Positions 12,137-23,659 of a DNA stretch of 64,000 bases are shown in pieces. Every line of letters starts with the position of its first letter. Positions within the stretch are counted from its first letter, which is position 1. Source of the stretch: Artocarpus heterophyllus. Lineage: Eukaryota > Streptophyta > Magnoliopsida > Rosales > Moraceae. A program made the position numbers and the translations under genes. A model generated the notes under the pieces. It saw nothing but the letters and a program-made list of their open reading frames with translations. It was not told the DNA's origin and did not search any database. The DNA lies in the NCBI GenBank assembly GCA_025403435.1, contig CM046350.1, positions 31,215,346 to 31,279,345 of the forward strand, read 5' to 3'.

Positions 12137-12975
12137 TGATGGGGACATCATGGTTGCAAGGAATTTTCACGAACCAATTCAAGTTCCAGTTGGTCCGATG
12201 ACGGAGGCTCGAGCTAAAAGATTCAAGGAAGAGCTAAATAACTTGGTCCATAGAGTCCTACAACAAGAAGAGAGTGTGCTCACTACTGGGGGTGAAAAAA
12301 GGCTGGACTTACTCATCAAAGTTGATCTGGAAGAGAGCCAATCTGCCGTACACGTTCATTAAGCCATTGCATGGCCAACTTACATGTCCATTCTAGGATA
12401 CACGGGCAAGGGGGTTTCAAGTGGATGTGGGGTGTGTTTTGTCCAGCAAAGAATCAATTCTAGATTACGATTTCAAGTTTCAAGAAGTTCAAGATTCAAA
12501 ACAAGATTCAAGAGTCTTAGAAGTCTGATCAAGATTTGATTTCTTTGTAATCCTATATTAGTTTTAAGTTTTAGTTTAAAATTTGAATTTAGAGAATCTT
12601 TGTTTGGATTTTTATTATAGGCGTGTCTTTTCATTAAGGGTAGAGTAGGAATTTTACAATTTATGCCACCGTAATTTTGGCCATATAAGGCTGACCTTCA
12701 GATTATGCAATACAATTTTTTATGTTCATTCATATTGAGAGTTATTCTTCTTGAGTTCTTGAAGAAACTTATCTAAACTTATCAAGGATTCCTTGTGGCA
12801 TTCAAATTGACTTATCAAACGGATTTTCCATCCTGTTTGTGGCATCTACACCATATTAAGGTTCTTGTTTTGTTAAGCAATGGGTCACAGTTTCCATCCA
12901 ACTTGAGAGATCTTGGGTTTGAATTTTCCAGATTTGGTATTAGCTTTTGTCGTGTTGTTGGCATGGTTCGTATCA
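12137..12975 (+). repeat. LTR of family E, 839 bp
   Basis: Starts TGATGGGGACATC immediately after the purine tract and ends GGTTCGTATCA at 12975. It carries the pol tail within it: HEPIQVPVGPMTEARAKRFK, open from 12150 to 12362. A TATA-like GGCCATATAAGG is at 12679-12690. It is much diverged from the LTR at 1039-1711, so the two may not be the pair of one insertion. What follows at 12976 is opposite-strand gag of family D. Confidence 0.85.
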
Positions 12976-14168
12976 CAACATCTCTCCTTGGATAGCAAGT
13001 TCTATCGCCGGTGCATCCTTCAACTTAGGAATAGAATCACAATCAGACTCAAACTCACTCTCAGTTTCAATTTCATCATTGTCTTGCATCACCATTTCTC
13101 TTTTGTTTGGGCGTTGGCTGGCTATGTGTCCTTTTCCTTGGCACTTAAAACAATGAATATCATGATTTCTGACAATAAAAGTTTCAGTTCTACCTTGTGG
13201 CTCGGCTTTGGCAGGTTCTCCCTTATTTTCCAGCCTATGTTTTTGGCCGGATTTGTGCTCCTCCTTTCTATTGAAATTCGGCCTCCATGGGGTGGTGGTA
13301 GAGCTAAGATTTTGACGTGCTGCACCCCTCCATTTAAGCTACTGCTCAATCTTTACAGCCATGTGCACCATATCCTCAATATCTATATAATGATGTAAGT
13401 CAACTGCGTTGGCCATTTCATGGTTCAACCAGCTAAGGATCTGGCCATGGTAGCCTCTCAACCCTCTTCTACATTAGCTAGAGCCATGGCTATTTCCATC
13501 TCCTTGTAGTAGTCCTCAACACTCCTACTACCTTGTGTCAATCCTTGCAGCTTTTGATACAACCCCTGGTAATAATGAGTTGGCACAAATTGCTTTCGCA
13601 TCACTGTTTTTATCTCTGCCCATGTATCAATAAGACATTCACCGTTTTGCCTTCTACTAATCATGAATTGATCCCACCAAACAATAGCAAAATTAGAAAA
13701 CTCAGTTGCTGCGAATTTCACCGTCTTTAACTCGAAGTCGCTGTGGCAATCAAACACAACTTCCATCTTCTTCTCCCACTCTAAATAAGCCTCTGGATCA
13801 CTCTTACCTTGGAAGGATGGAATTTTCATCTTGATGCTGCTCATGTTTTTATCTTCCTAGTTCGTAGGTTCTCAAAGCCCTTGTCCTTGCCTATTTCTCC
13901 TTGGGCTGTACTCTTCCTCCTCAAATCCGTCCAAATCCAAAGACAAATCCTCCAAATCTGTCCCCTCAAATCTTTGGTGAGGCCGTCCCCCTTTCTGCCT
14001 ACTTGGCTTTTCACGGGGCTAATTGTTACGCTTCCTTCTATCTTCTCTCATCTCCTCAAATTGCAAATTAATTTTGCTGAATTTATGTTCCAAGGTTTTG
14101 AAGAATAATTTCATCTCCTTCACAGTAAGAACCCTAGAATTGTCCTCCCCACCTTGTTCATGAGCCAT
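12976..14168 (-). pseudogene. gag of family D (3'-truncated, stops)
   Basis: Reads on the minus strand from ATG 14168 (MAHEQGGEDNSRVLTVKEMK), an N-terminus unlike A or B. The conserved capsid segment is open from 13844 to 13458 (KMKIPSFQGKSDPEAYLEWE...). A zinc knuckle lies at about 13104-13150. In-frame stops occur (for example TAG near 14020), and the copy is cut at 12976 by the neighbouring LTR. Non-functional. Confidence 0.83.
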
Positions 14169-15070
14169 GATTTCTACAAAACAAAGTTAAGTGCATGGAC
14201 CTCACTCACTCCCTCACATGTTTTCACTCAAAAATTGATTGATGATCGCTCATATTTATACTCAACCCTCACTGATTTTCACTCAAACTCTCTCTGATTT
14301 TGCACTCAAAATTCCCCCTTTTTCTCATCCTTCTCCACAACCAATTACCACTCAATCGAGTAAGTCTAGCAACAATTCAATCTAACTTACAAGGAATCTG
14401 TAAGTGGAATCAAGACTAAACACAAGGCTAATGTAGCAATTAATTTAAGCAGAAACACTAAAAGAGATTAGAAAAGGCTAATAACTCACGGATTTAATGA
14501 ATGGAATGATAACCAAAAGAATTTCAGCAAAAGAGCAAATTAACACATGGTTTCTAGGATTTTGGAAGCTGAAAATTGAATCTAGGGTTTCAAGCAAACC
14601 TAATGAATGGAAATTTGAACACAATCAGCAATTCAACCAAAATAATGATATTAAAATTAAACCTCAACTGATTAATTTAGAAACTCCAAAATTCAAATTC
14701 AACAATCAATTTGATAGAAACTTGAAGAATTGAATTCATTTTTTTTGTGAATCTGATTTTTTTGTTAGAAACTTGAAGAATTGAATTCATTTTTTTTGTT
14801 TTGTATGATATCTCTTTTTTTTTATATGGGCACAAATTTTCAGAAGTAAGAATGATGAACAAACCCTAGAAAATTAAAGCGATTAGATTCAAAGCAACAA
14901 GATCTGACACTAGACCCTAAACTAGAAGAATGGAGAAGAAGAATTCAGCTAAGATGATGATTCTTGAACTGAATGGAAACCTTTTCTAACCTCAATAAAA
15001 CGCAATTATTTAACCCAATTGTAGCCCTAAATTTGAAGAATAAACGAATAGAAAAACCTAATGCTAGATT
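14169..15070 (-). other. Leader of family D element
   Basis: About 900 bases between the D primer site and the gag ATG. AT-rich, with a repeated segment: a 30-base stretch at about 14718-14750 recurs at 14765-14798 (GAAACTTGAAGAATTGAATT followed by a T run). No coding potential recognised. Confidence 0.7.
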
Positions 15071-15083
15071 GGCTCTAATGCCA
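15071..15083 (-). promoter_or_regulatory. Primer-binding site of D (degenerate tRNA-Met)
   Basis: Minus strand TGGCATTAGAGCC, two bases inside the LTR end. It differs from the canonical TGGTATCAGAGCC at two positions, both explained by C/T changes. Confidence 0.8.
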
Positions 15084-15085
15084 AT

Positions 15086-16035
15086 TGATATAAACCTTGT
15101 CAACCCATGAACAAGACCCGATAGCAATATATGACACCAAGATCTTCTCTAGAACAAGTTTAGATGGTGGAAACATCAACCCGTTACTTATGAAGAAACA
15201 AGAACCTAGGTATAGTCGTAGACGCCACAAACGGTGGTGGAAATCCACTTGATAGGTTAGTAGAATGTAGCAAGACTCAATCTTGATCAGCTCTTAGTTG
15301 TTCTTGAAGAACTCAAGAGAATACTCTCAATATTGAATAAAACGACTACCCGACTTTTTTATTGATAATGAATGCCTTTAAATAGGTTGAAAACCAAATA
15401 ATTCTAAAGGGATTAAAAGCCTAAAACACACCCAATTATAGTTATGAAGGGCATGGTAGTAATTTGACTCAAAACTAATCCTAACCACCTGAAAAAATAT
15501 TCAGCCACCTTGTTGACCAAGTCAATGGTTGAATTTTACCCTTAAACAACAAGCTAACTAACTTTTCCCAAAATAAATCCTAAGACTATGTCTTTTGTGG
15601 TGAATTTTGACTAAGTCAAATTAGCTCATAAACCTCATTACAAAGGATTAAAGAAAATAAGATTTATTTAGGTTCCTAACAAACAATAAAACCCTACTTT
15701 GATATTTTTCAAGAACTTGGGATCAGCACTTTAGCGTCAATCACTTTCTTTCAAAATTCTTTAAGATTGATGTTCAAGCTTCAAGAAACTCCAAGATTCT
15801 TGTTCTCTGTGTTGAAACACACCATATTCATGGTGGGTCCACTTCTTGTGTGACTTGAATAACTTGGACCATTCTTGATTCGCCATCAGCAATGAATGTG
15901 TTTGCTGCTTCTTTGTGAATAGCTTGAATCGGCCCGTTAATTGCTTATTTGAATCTTTTAGCTTGAGCCCTAGTAACCAAACCAATTGGAACTATAACTG
16001 GATCTTGTGTCCATTGTGCTATTGTGTCTCCATCA
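15086..16035 (-). repeat. LTR of family D, 950 bp
   Basis: Minus-strand ends TGATGGAGACAC and TTTATATCA. Preceded on its strand by the purine tract AAGAGGAGGGGAA (16036-16050). It contains the pol tail (VPIGLVTRAQAKRFK, ending with a stop near 15945). It has internal domain on both sides: integrase upstream and primer site plus gag downstream. It is therefore a shared LTR between two D internal regions. Confidence 0.87.
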
Positions 16036-16819
16036 TTCCCCTCCTCTTGAGAAGGATTTGTCCTCAAATCAACACCTGCATCAAAAGGACTTAGATAAGA
16101 AACATTAAAAGTAGCAGTAACACCATACTCACTGGGCAAATCCAACTTCTAGGCATTGTCATTGGTCTACTCAAGGATTTGAAAGGGTCCATCTCCATGA
16201 GGAAGCAATTTGGATTTCCTTTGTGATAGAAACCGTTCTTGCCTCATGTGCAATCAGACCCAATCTCCTAGTTCAAACCCTAATGGCTGCCTGTTCTTGT
16301 TAGCTTGAGCTATATATTGTTCTATTTGCCTCTTAATGTTGAGCCTTGCTTTCTCATGAATCTGCTTAACAAGTTCAGCATTTTTTTGTCCATCTAAATT
16401 CACACGCTCAAACATAGGCAATGGTGATAAATCCAAGGGGGTTAAAGGATTAAAACCATAAACAATCTCTAACGGATAAAATTTAGTTGCAGAATGAACA
16501 GATCAGTTATAAGCAAACACAACATGTGGTAAACATGCCCCCATATCTTAATGTTCTTCTTGATGACCATCAGTCTATTGATGACAAGTAGTAGAGAACA
16601 ATAACTTAGTTCCTAACTTACCCTACAAAGTCTTTCAGAAATAACTCAAAAACTCAACATCTCTATTAGAAACTATAGTCCTAGGCATACCATGTAATTG
16701 AACAATCTCTCTAAAGAACAAATCAACAGAGCATTATCAGTCTTATGACAAGGGATCAAATGTGCCATCTTAGAGAAATGATCTTCAACCACAAAAATAG
16801 AATCTGATCCATGCCTAGA
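16036..16819 (-). pseudogene. Integrase C-terminal half of family D
   Basis: Minus strand: integrase core remnants and the C-terminal region (LDLTPLPMFERVNLDG-like, NDNA-LDLPSEYGVTATFNVS, then [19 protein letters not shown]). Frame broken repeatedly (deletion around 16550-16580, stop near 16160). Interrupted at 16819 by element A2. The upstream part of the same gene resumes at 30624. Confidence 0.83.
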
Positions 16820-17637
16820 TGATGAGGACATCATTAGTACAAGCAAGAGCACGTGGGAGACATATTCAGATCCAATTCAAGTTCCCAATGGTCCAGTTAC
16901 GAGAGCTCGTGCGAAGAAGTTTAAAGAAACGCTTATTGGGCTGATTCAAGCAATTTGGGCTGATTCAAGCAACTTGGGCTCAAGCCATTGCATGGAGGCC
17001 CATTGAGGGAATTGCATGCGACAACCAAACCAACAAATGCGTGATTCAAGCTCTAGAAGGGATTGAGTAATTTCCATTTCAGTTACTTTCCCGTTTTGAG
17101 GCGACACATGGCGAGAAGAATCAGCTTATGACCTTTTAATGTCTAGTTTCCTTTTTGTGTTTGTTTTATTTCCATTATTGTAAGGCTTTAAGCCATTATG
17201 GGAACTTTCCTTATTTGCTTTAGATTTGACATTTGGTAATTGGTTTGCCCGAAATTCCATGGGCAATTAGGAGCTGAAAATTCGTATAGGGGAACCCCTA
17301 TATATTGTAACGAATTTCAATCAATTGAATATAAGTATTAACACACAATTTGAGGTTTAATTCTCTTTGGTTCCTAAACGAACTTTTCAAACTTATCGGA
17401 AATTTTCGTGGCGTTCATAGACTTATCAATCAGTCCATCCATAGCTGATTGTGGCGTCCTCACATACCAAGACTTATCAATCAGTCCATCCATAGCTGAT
17501 TGTGGCGTCCTCACATACCAAGGTTCGTGCTTCTTGTTGGGCATCGGGTCGCGGTTCCATTCAAAACCGGTTAGGAATTTGATCTTGGAAACCAATTTTG
17601 GTTAGAGTCGCGTCAGTTCTTGGCAGGATTCGTATCA
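16820..17637 (+). repeat. 5' LTR of A2, 818 bp
   Basis: Ends TGATGAGG...TCGTATCA. It is 69 bp longer than the 3' LTR. One 18-bp direct duplication (GGGCTGATTCAAGCAATT, about 16939-16975) and one extra 51-bp unit (17418-17522 holds two) account for exactly that difference. TATA box TATATATT at 17299-17306. Confidence 0.93.
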
Positions 17638-17639
17638 TA

Positions 17640-17652
17640 TGGTATCAGAGCC
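17640..17652 (+). promoter_or_regulatory. Primer-binding site of A2
   Basis: TGGTATCAGAGCC two bases after the LTR end; it matches initiator tRNA-Met. A degraded second copy (TTTGGTAATCAAAGC) lies at about 17888-17902, after the inserted segment. Confidence 0.9.
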
Positions 17653-17890
17653 AAACCTTTACTAGTCGGTGGGCACATGTACAAAGGTTCCCCGCCGCTC
17701 GTGCGGGTTAACGACGGAGTTGGCACGAGGACGTGCAGTCTAAAGGGGTCGGGAATGATGTGTTCCACGTCGGTTAGAGAGGGTGGTCTTGGGTGTTATA
17801 TATATGGGTTCACAATCCTCCCCTCACAAGCTAGCTTTTGGGGTGGAGTTAGGTGGGTTCATATCATATGGTATCATATGGTATCATTTG
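17653..17890 (+). mobile_element. TRIM-like segment captured at the A2 primer site
   Basis: About 238 bp absent from the leaders of A1 and A3. It contains a run (about 17766-17852) reading CCACGTCGGTTAGAGAGGG and later TCCTCCCCTCACAAGCTAGC, words I know from the LTRs of plant miniature LTR elements (TRIM/Katydid type). Those elements also carry a TATGGTATCAGAGCC primer site. It begins after one primer site and ends in three near-tandem TATGGTATCA copies (about 17875-17893). That suggests recombination or template switching between primer sites. The identification is from memory and unverified. Confidence 0.5.
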
Positions 17891-18431
17891 GTAATCAAAG
17901 CAAGGTTCTAATCAAGTTTTGCTTATCAGTTCTCTTAGTTTATGTTTGTTTCAGTTATTCGTGAGTTTTGATTTCCATTATCAAAGTCGGTTAAAAAAAA
18001 AAGATCCGAAAAGAAAAGAAAGAAAAGAAAAAAAAAAGGGAAAAGAAGAAAAACAAGAGGATCTGGAAAAAAAAAATTCAGATTCTTGTTATTCATCATT
18101 TAACGAATCTGAAATTGAATTCCTTACATAGAACAAAAATTTTTCGTCAAATTTCGTTCCTTTTGGGTATGATTTCTGAAAGCCTAAATTATTTGTTCCT
18201 GTTATAGTCTTGTCTCTTTGGTAATCTATTTGTGAATTGTCAAGGAAATTTTGATATTGATTTGACTAGTTTTGTAGGAACTGAGTGAGAATTAACGAGT
18301 GGAAAAAGGCATAGAGGCGAGAGCAATAGAGTGGACAAAAGCCAAAAGTATTGAGTGTAAACACGAGTGAAATTGAGTGAACCATTTCATGAGTGAAACA
18401 CGCAAGGGAGTGTGGTAAGGTCCTTTGCAAA
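17891..18431 (+). other. Leader of A2
   Basis: Non-coding leader homologous to 9558-10102 of A1 in reverse, with A-rich runs at 17993-18003 and 18027-18037. No conserved frame. Confidence 0.72.
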
Positions 18432-19725
18432 ATGTCAAACAATAGCAAGAACACTATTGAGGGTACCTCGGGTACAGAAGACCCAAAACTTCTTATGGAA
18501 GCGATGATGGGGCAGATGAGGTGATTGTTGAGGGGAGAGTTAGGACAGCTTCATGAGAGGATAGATCGGATAGAAAACGCACGTGTGGAACAGCCACAAC
18601 ATGTTCCTCATGCGCGTAGGCGGGAAAGGGTTTCGGTTAGAGGATAGGTTGATGACTACTATAGGATTGATGGGGAAGAGTTTGACGAAGGAGAAGATTC
18701 AGCGGGTAGTCACCGAAGATTTGGACGGGATAGAGGAGTTAGGAACCGGGAAAATGATAGTTTGAGAGGCATAAAAATGAAGATACCATCATTTCAAGGC
18801 AAATCCAATCCAGAAGCATACCTAGAATGGGAGAAGAAAATGGAGTTCATCTTTGACTGCCACTACTATTCTGAGGCGAAGAAGGTAAAACTGGTTGTAA
18901 TTGAATTTTCTGATTATGCTATTACTTGGTGGGATCAGCTTATTATAAACAGGAGACGAAATAGAGAGCGACCTATTGAGTCATGGGAAGAGATGAAGAC
19001 CGTGATGAGGAAGCGGTTTGTACCAACTTACTACTACCGGGAGTTGTACAACAAACTACAAAATCTTAAGCAAGGCAACCGGAGTGTAGAGGAGTACTAT
19101 AAGGAGATGGAGGTTATGATGATTCGGGCAAATATAGAGGAGGATCGGGAGGCTACAATGGCAAGGTTTTTGGCGGGCTTGAACCGAGATATTCACAATG
19201 CCGTTGAGTTACAACATTATGTAGAGTTGGAGGACATGGTGCACATGGCTATTAAAATTGAGAATCAACTTATGAGGAGGGGTAGTAACACACGTCCTAG
19301 CCAAAACCCGAGTACATCCACTTGGAAAATGAACCAATGGAAGAGGGATGAGAAAAAACCCAACACCAAGCCAAAGATTGAGCGAAAACAAGAGTTGGCC
19401 AGCCATGGGAATCAAGGTAAATCTGATTCTTCCACTACTCGGAATCATGATATTAAATGTTTTAAATATCAAGGCAGGGGTCACATAGCAACCCAGTGTC
19501 TGAACAAACGAGCTATGGTGATGCGGGACAATGGAGAGATTGAAACCGAGGAGGATTCAGACAATGATTCTATGTCTTCGTCAGAGGATGCCGACGATGA
19601 GGAGTGCGCTGTCCAAGGAGAATTGTTGGTAACAAGGAGAGCTTTAAGTGTGCAAGCCAAAGAAGAAGATGAAGAGGTGCAATGGGAAAACAACTTCCAC
19701 ACTAGGTGCCACGTCCAAAACAAGG
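18432..19725 (+). pseudogene. gag of A2 (stops; damaged zinc knuckle)
   Basis: ATG at 18432 (MSNNSKNTIEGTSGTEDPKL). TGA near 18522 (CGA in A1) and TAG near 18645 (GAG in A1) break the N-terminus; the frame is then open from 18762. The knuckle reads CFKYQGRGHIATQC: the second Cys of CCHC is Tyr, so zinc binding should be lost. Capsid region and acidic tail as in A1. Confidence 0.87.
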
Positions 19726-22700
19726 TATGTAGTGTGATTATTGATGGTGGGAGTTGTACTAATGTTGCTAGCACAACCATGGTAGAGAAGTTAGGGCTGC
19801 CAACAATTAAGCATCCTCGACCATATAAATTGCAATGGTTAAATGATATTGGTGAGGTAAAGTTGCATAAGCAAGTGTTAGTTTCTTTTCGCATTGGAAG
19901 ATATGAAGATGAAGTTTTGTGCGATGTGGTTCCGATGCAAGCTGGGCAGTTGTTATTAGGTAGACCATGGCAATTTGATCGACGAGTTAAGTATGATGGT
20001 TTCACCAATAAGTACTCATTTGTTCACAATCAAAAAACGATCACTCTTGTTCCGTTAACACCAAAACAGGTCTATGAAGACCAAGTGAGCTTACAGAGAG
20101 AAAGTGATAAAAAGAAAATGATGAGTGGAGAAAAATCAAGAGTGGGAGTGCAGAGAGAGAGTTCGGCCAGTGAGAGAAAAAAAGAAGAGATGGCTGAGAA
20201 AAAGGAGAGAACATTGAGAGAGCCAGTACAAAAGAAGATTTGGCCAATGAGGTAAAAATAGAGAGAAAAACAAACTTTTATGCAAGAGAGAGTGATGCGA
20301 GAAGAGCTTTGCTTTCTAATCAGCCGATGATTTTACTCATGTACAAGGAGGCGTTATTAAACACTAACGATCTTGATTCCACCTTGCATAGTTCTGTTGT
20401 TTCTCTTTTGCAGGAATATGAGGATATCTTTCCCGAGAAAACACCGCAAGATTTACCTCCAATCCGCGGGATTGAACATCAAATCGACTTCATACCTGGA
20501 GCTACAATCCCAAACCGACCAACCTATAGGAGTAATCCCGAGGAGACAAAGGAACTCCAACGGCAGGTAAGTGAGTTGATGGAGAAGGGACACGTGAGAG
20601 AAAGCATGAGCCCGTGCGCCGTAGCAGTTTTACTTGTGCCTAAGAAAGATGGGACTTGGAGGATGTGCGTTAATTGTCGAGCCATCAACAACATCATGGT
20701 AAAGTATCGACATCCCATTCCTCGCTTGGATGACATGTTAGATGAATTGCATGGTGCTTGTGTGTTTTCTAAAATTGATCTGAAGAGTGGATATCATCAA
20801 ATTCGCATGAAAGAGGGAGACGAGTGGAAGACGGCTTTCAAAACAAAACAAGGCTTGTATGAGTGGTTGGTAATGCCTTTCAGTTTAACCAATGCGCCTA
20901 GCACATTTATGCGTTTAGTGAACCATGTTTTGCGAGCTTTTATTGGGAAATTTGTCATTGTTTATTTTGATGATATCCTTATCTATAGCAGCAATTTGGA
21001 TTATCATATTGAACATTTGAAACTTGTTTTAGATGTTTTACGGAAGGAAAAGTTGTATGCTAACCTCAAGAAGTGTACCTTTCGCACAGATAAGCTTGTG
21101 TTCCTTGGTTTTGTTGTTAGTGCTCACGGTATACAGGTTGATGAAGAAAAGGTGCGAGCCATCCAGGAGTGGCCGAGTCCAACTAGTGTGGGAAACGTAT
21201 GGAGTTTTCATGGACTTGCTAGTTTCTACCGGCGGTTTGTGAAAGATTTCAGTACTATAGCCGCACCACTGACTAAAGTGATCAAGAAGAACGTTGGGTT
21301 TAGATGGGGAGAAGAGCAAGAAAAGGCATTTCAGCTACTCAAGGAGAAGTTGACAAATGCTCCATTGTTATCTTTACCTAATTTTTCCAAAACTTTTGAG
21401 ATTGAATGTGATGCTTCAGGTGTTGGAATTGGTGCTGTTTTAATGCAGGAAGGGAGACCAGTAGCATATTTCAGTGAGAAACTGAATGGGGCAACTCTTA
21501 ATTACCCAACTTATGATAAAGAGATGTATGCATTGGTTCGGGCATTAGAGACGTGGCAGCACTACCTATGGCCTAAGGAGTTCGTGATTCACACCGATCA
21601 TGAGTCCCTGAAACACTTGAAGGGCCAGCACAAGCTGAACAAGAGGCATGCTCGCTGGGTAGAATTCATAGAGACGTTTCCGTATGTCATTCGCTACAAG
21701 CAAGGTAAGGAAAACGTCGTTGCCGATGCACTTTCTCGCAGGTATGTCTTAATCTCAACTCTTAATGCTAAACTACTGGGTTTTGAACACATTAAAGAGT
21801 TATATGCTGATGACCGTGACTTTAGTACTGAGTATCAAGCTTGTGAGAGATTTGCTAGTGGTAAGTACTTTAGGCATGAGGGATACTTGTTTTGGGAGAA
21901 TAAATTATGTGTGCCTAATTGTTCATTAAGAGATATGCTAGTGAGAGAATCCCATGGGGGAGGATTGATGGGACATTTTGGAGTAATGAAGACTTTGGCT
22001 ATGTTGCAGGAACACTTCTACTGGTCACATATGAAACGAGATGTTGAGAGGCTTTGTGGTAGATGTGTAACTTGTAGCAGGCTAAATCAAGAGTGCAGCC
22101 CCACGGTTTGTACACTCCTTTACCAATACCTAGTGAACCCTGGATTGATATTTCGATGGATTTTGTGTTAGGATTGCCTAGGTCTAAACGGGGAAGAGAC
22201 TCGATATTTGTGGTTGTGGATAGGTTTTCCAAGATGGCCCATTTTATTCCATGCCACAAGACAGATGATGCTTCCAATGTTGCTGATTTGTTCTTTAGGG
22301 AAATTGTGAGACTTCATGGTATGCCTAGGACAATTGTTTCTGATAGGGACACCAAGTTCTTAAGCTACTTTTGGAAGACTTTGTGGGCTAAGCTAGGGAC
22401 TAAACTATTGTTTTCGACTACTTGTCACCCACAAACCGATGGTCAAACAGAAGTTGTGAATAGAACTTGGTTGTTTTCTACTTTGTTGCGGGTTGTCATT
22501 AAAAAGAACATCAAAACATGGGAGGAGTGTTTACCACATGTTGAGTTTGCTTATAATCGATCTGTTCATTCTGCTACTCAATTTTCACCATTTGAAATTG
22601 TTTATAGTTTTAATCCTTTAACTCTTTTGGATTTAATGCCATTACCTTTGTCTGAGCATGTGAATTTAGATGGAAAAAGAAAAGCTGATCTTGTTAAGCA

Positions 22701-22860
22701 GATACACGAGAAGACAAGACTCAACATCGAGCGAAGGACTAACCAATATGCTGAACAAGCCAACAAAGGGCGTCACAAGCTCGTCTTCGAGCCCGGTGAT
22801 TGGGTGTGGTTGCACTTAGGCAAGGAACAGTTTTCAAAACAATGGAAATCCAACCTATTG
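19726..22860 (+). pseudogene. pol of A2, 5' part: protease, RT, RNase H, integrase
   Basis: Protease ([15 protein letters not shown] near 19735) continues in the gag frame to about 20255, where a frameshift in the Lys/Glu-rich linker separates it from RT. RT, RNase H and the integrase HHCC region are open from 20240 to 22171, with YFDD and ECDASG intact. A one-base deletion near 22078 (TGTAGCAGG instead of TGTAGGCAGG) shifts integrase into the frame open from 22093. The D-D-35-E motif is present (MDF, SDRD, TDGQTE). B1 interrupts at QWKSNLL. Confidence 0.9.
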
Positions 22861-23659
22861 TGATAAGAACCTCGCCAATATACTGACGAAACCCGTTATC
22901 AATAAGAAGGAACCAAGACCGTTTCTACTCAGATTTGGATGGAAATCACCGCGACCCGTTGCTTATATCGAAGCAAGAACCTTGGTATATCGAAGACGCC
23001 ACAATCAAGGATGGAAAGCCTGATTGATAAGTCGGGGGTTGAACGCTCGGATTGATCCGAAGAGTTCGTGCAGTTCGTCAAAGAACCAAAGAAAGAATTA
23101 TTTCTCTCAGAAAATAAACATTCATTCATTCATCTCCCCCCATTAACCTTTGGAACGCCTATTTATAGGCCAAAATTACAAAGTGTTGCCCAAAAAAAGA
23201 AAAGTTGACAAATTCAAACATAATTACTAAGCCTAAAATAAAAACCAGAAGAAAGGAAAGTCTTTAATGGCTGATTTTCAGCCATTTACACGCCCAACAA
23301 TAAACGGAAAGTGCAATTAATCCTCGTCAACAATTTGCATAAATGATTAGCCGCGTGTGCCAAAATGAGAAGGTTTCCGAAAGTCTTCCATTGACTTGAT
23401 CTTGCAAAATTTGAGCTGATTTCAATCAGGCTTGACTCATCCGGATTCTTCTAAAACTTGGATCAAATTGATGCACCGTTGTGGTTGGCGTGGGCCTGGG
23501 TCAATGGGTTTGCACAAATTTTCTTGATTCCAGATTTCATGAACCATCCCATTTAGTGCTTCCTTGAATTTCTTTGCTCGGGCTCTTGTGACTGGTCCAA
23601 TAGGAATTTGTATTGGGTCAACCACCTTCCATGCATTTGAGCTCCCTAAGTCTCCATCA
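22861..23659 (-). repeat. 3' LTR of B1
   Basis: 799 bp; minus-strand ends TGATGGAGACTT and GGTTCTTATCA. The polypurine tract just upstream (CAAGAGGAGGGGAA in most B copies, CAAGAGGAGGGGAA reverse at 23660-23673 here) is translated as part of pol. It holds the last 73 codons of gag-pol. TATAAATA lies in reverse at about 23160-23168. Confidence 0.95.

Noticed and set aside
16254..16436. Separate small gene on the minus strand
   Set aside because: It is the integrase C-terminal region of the D element ([20 protein letters not shown]), in line with the flanking pol remnants.
17653..17890. Cassandra-type element with 5S rRNA
   Set aside because: No 5S rRNA promoter boxes are visible in the segment; TRIM-like similarity is the better, still tentative, reading.
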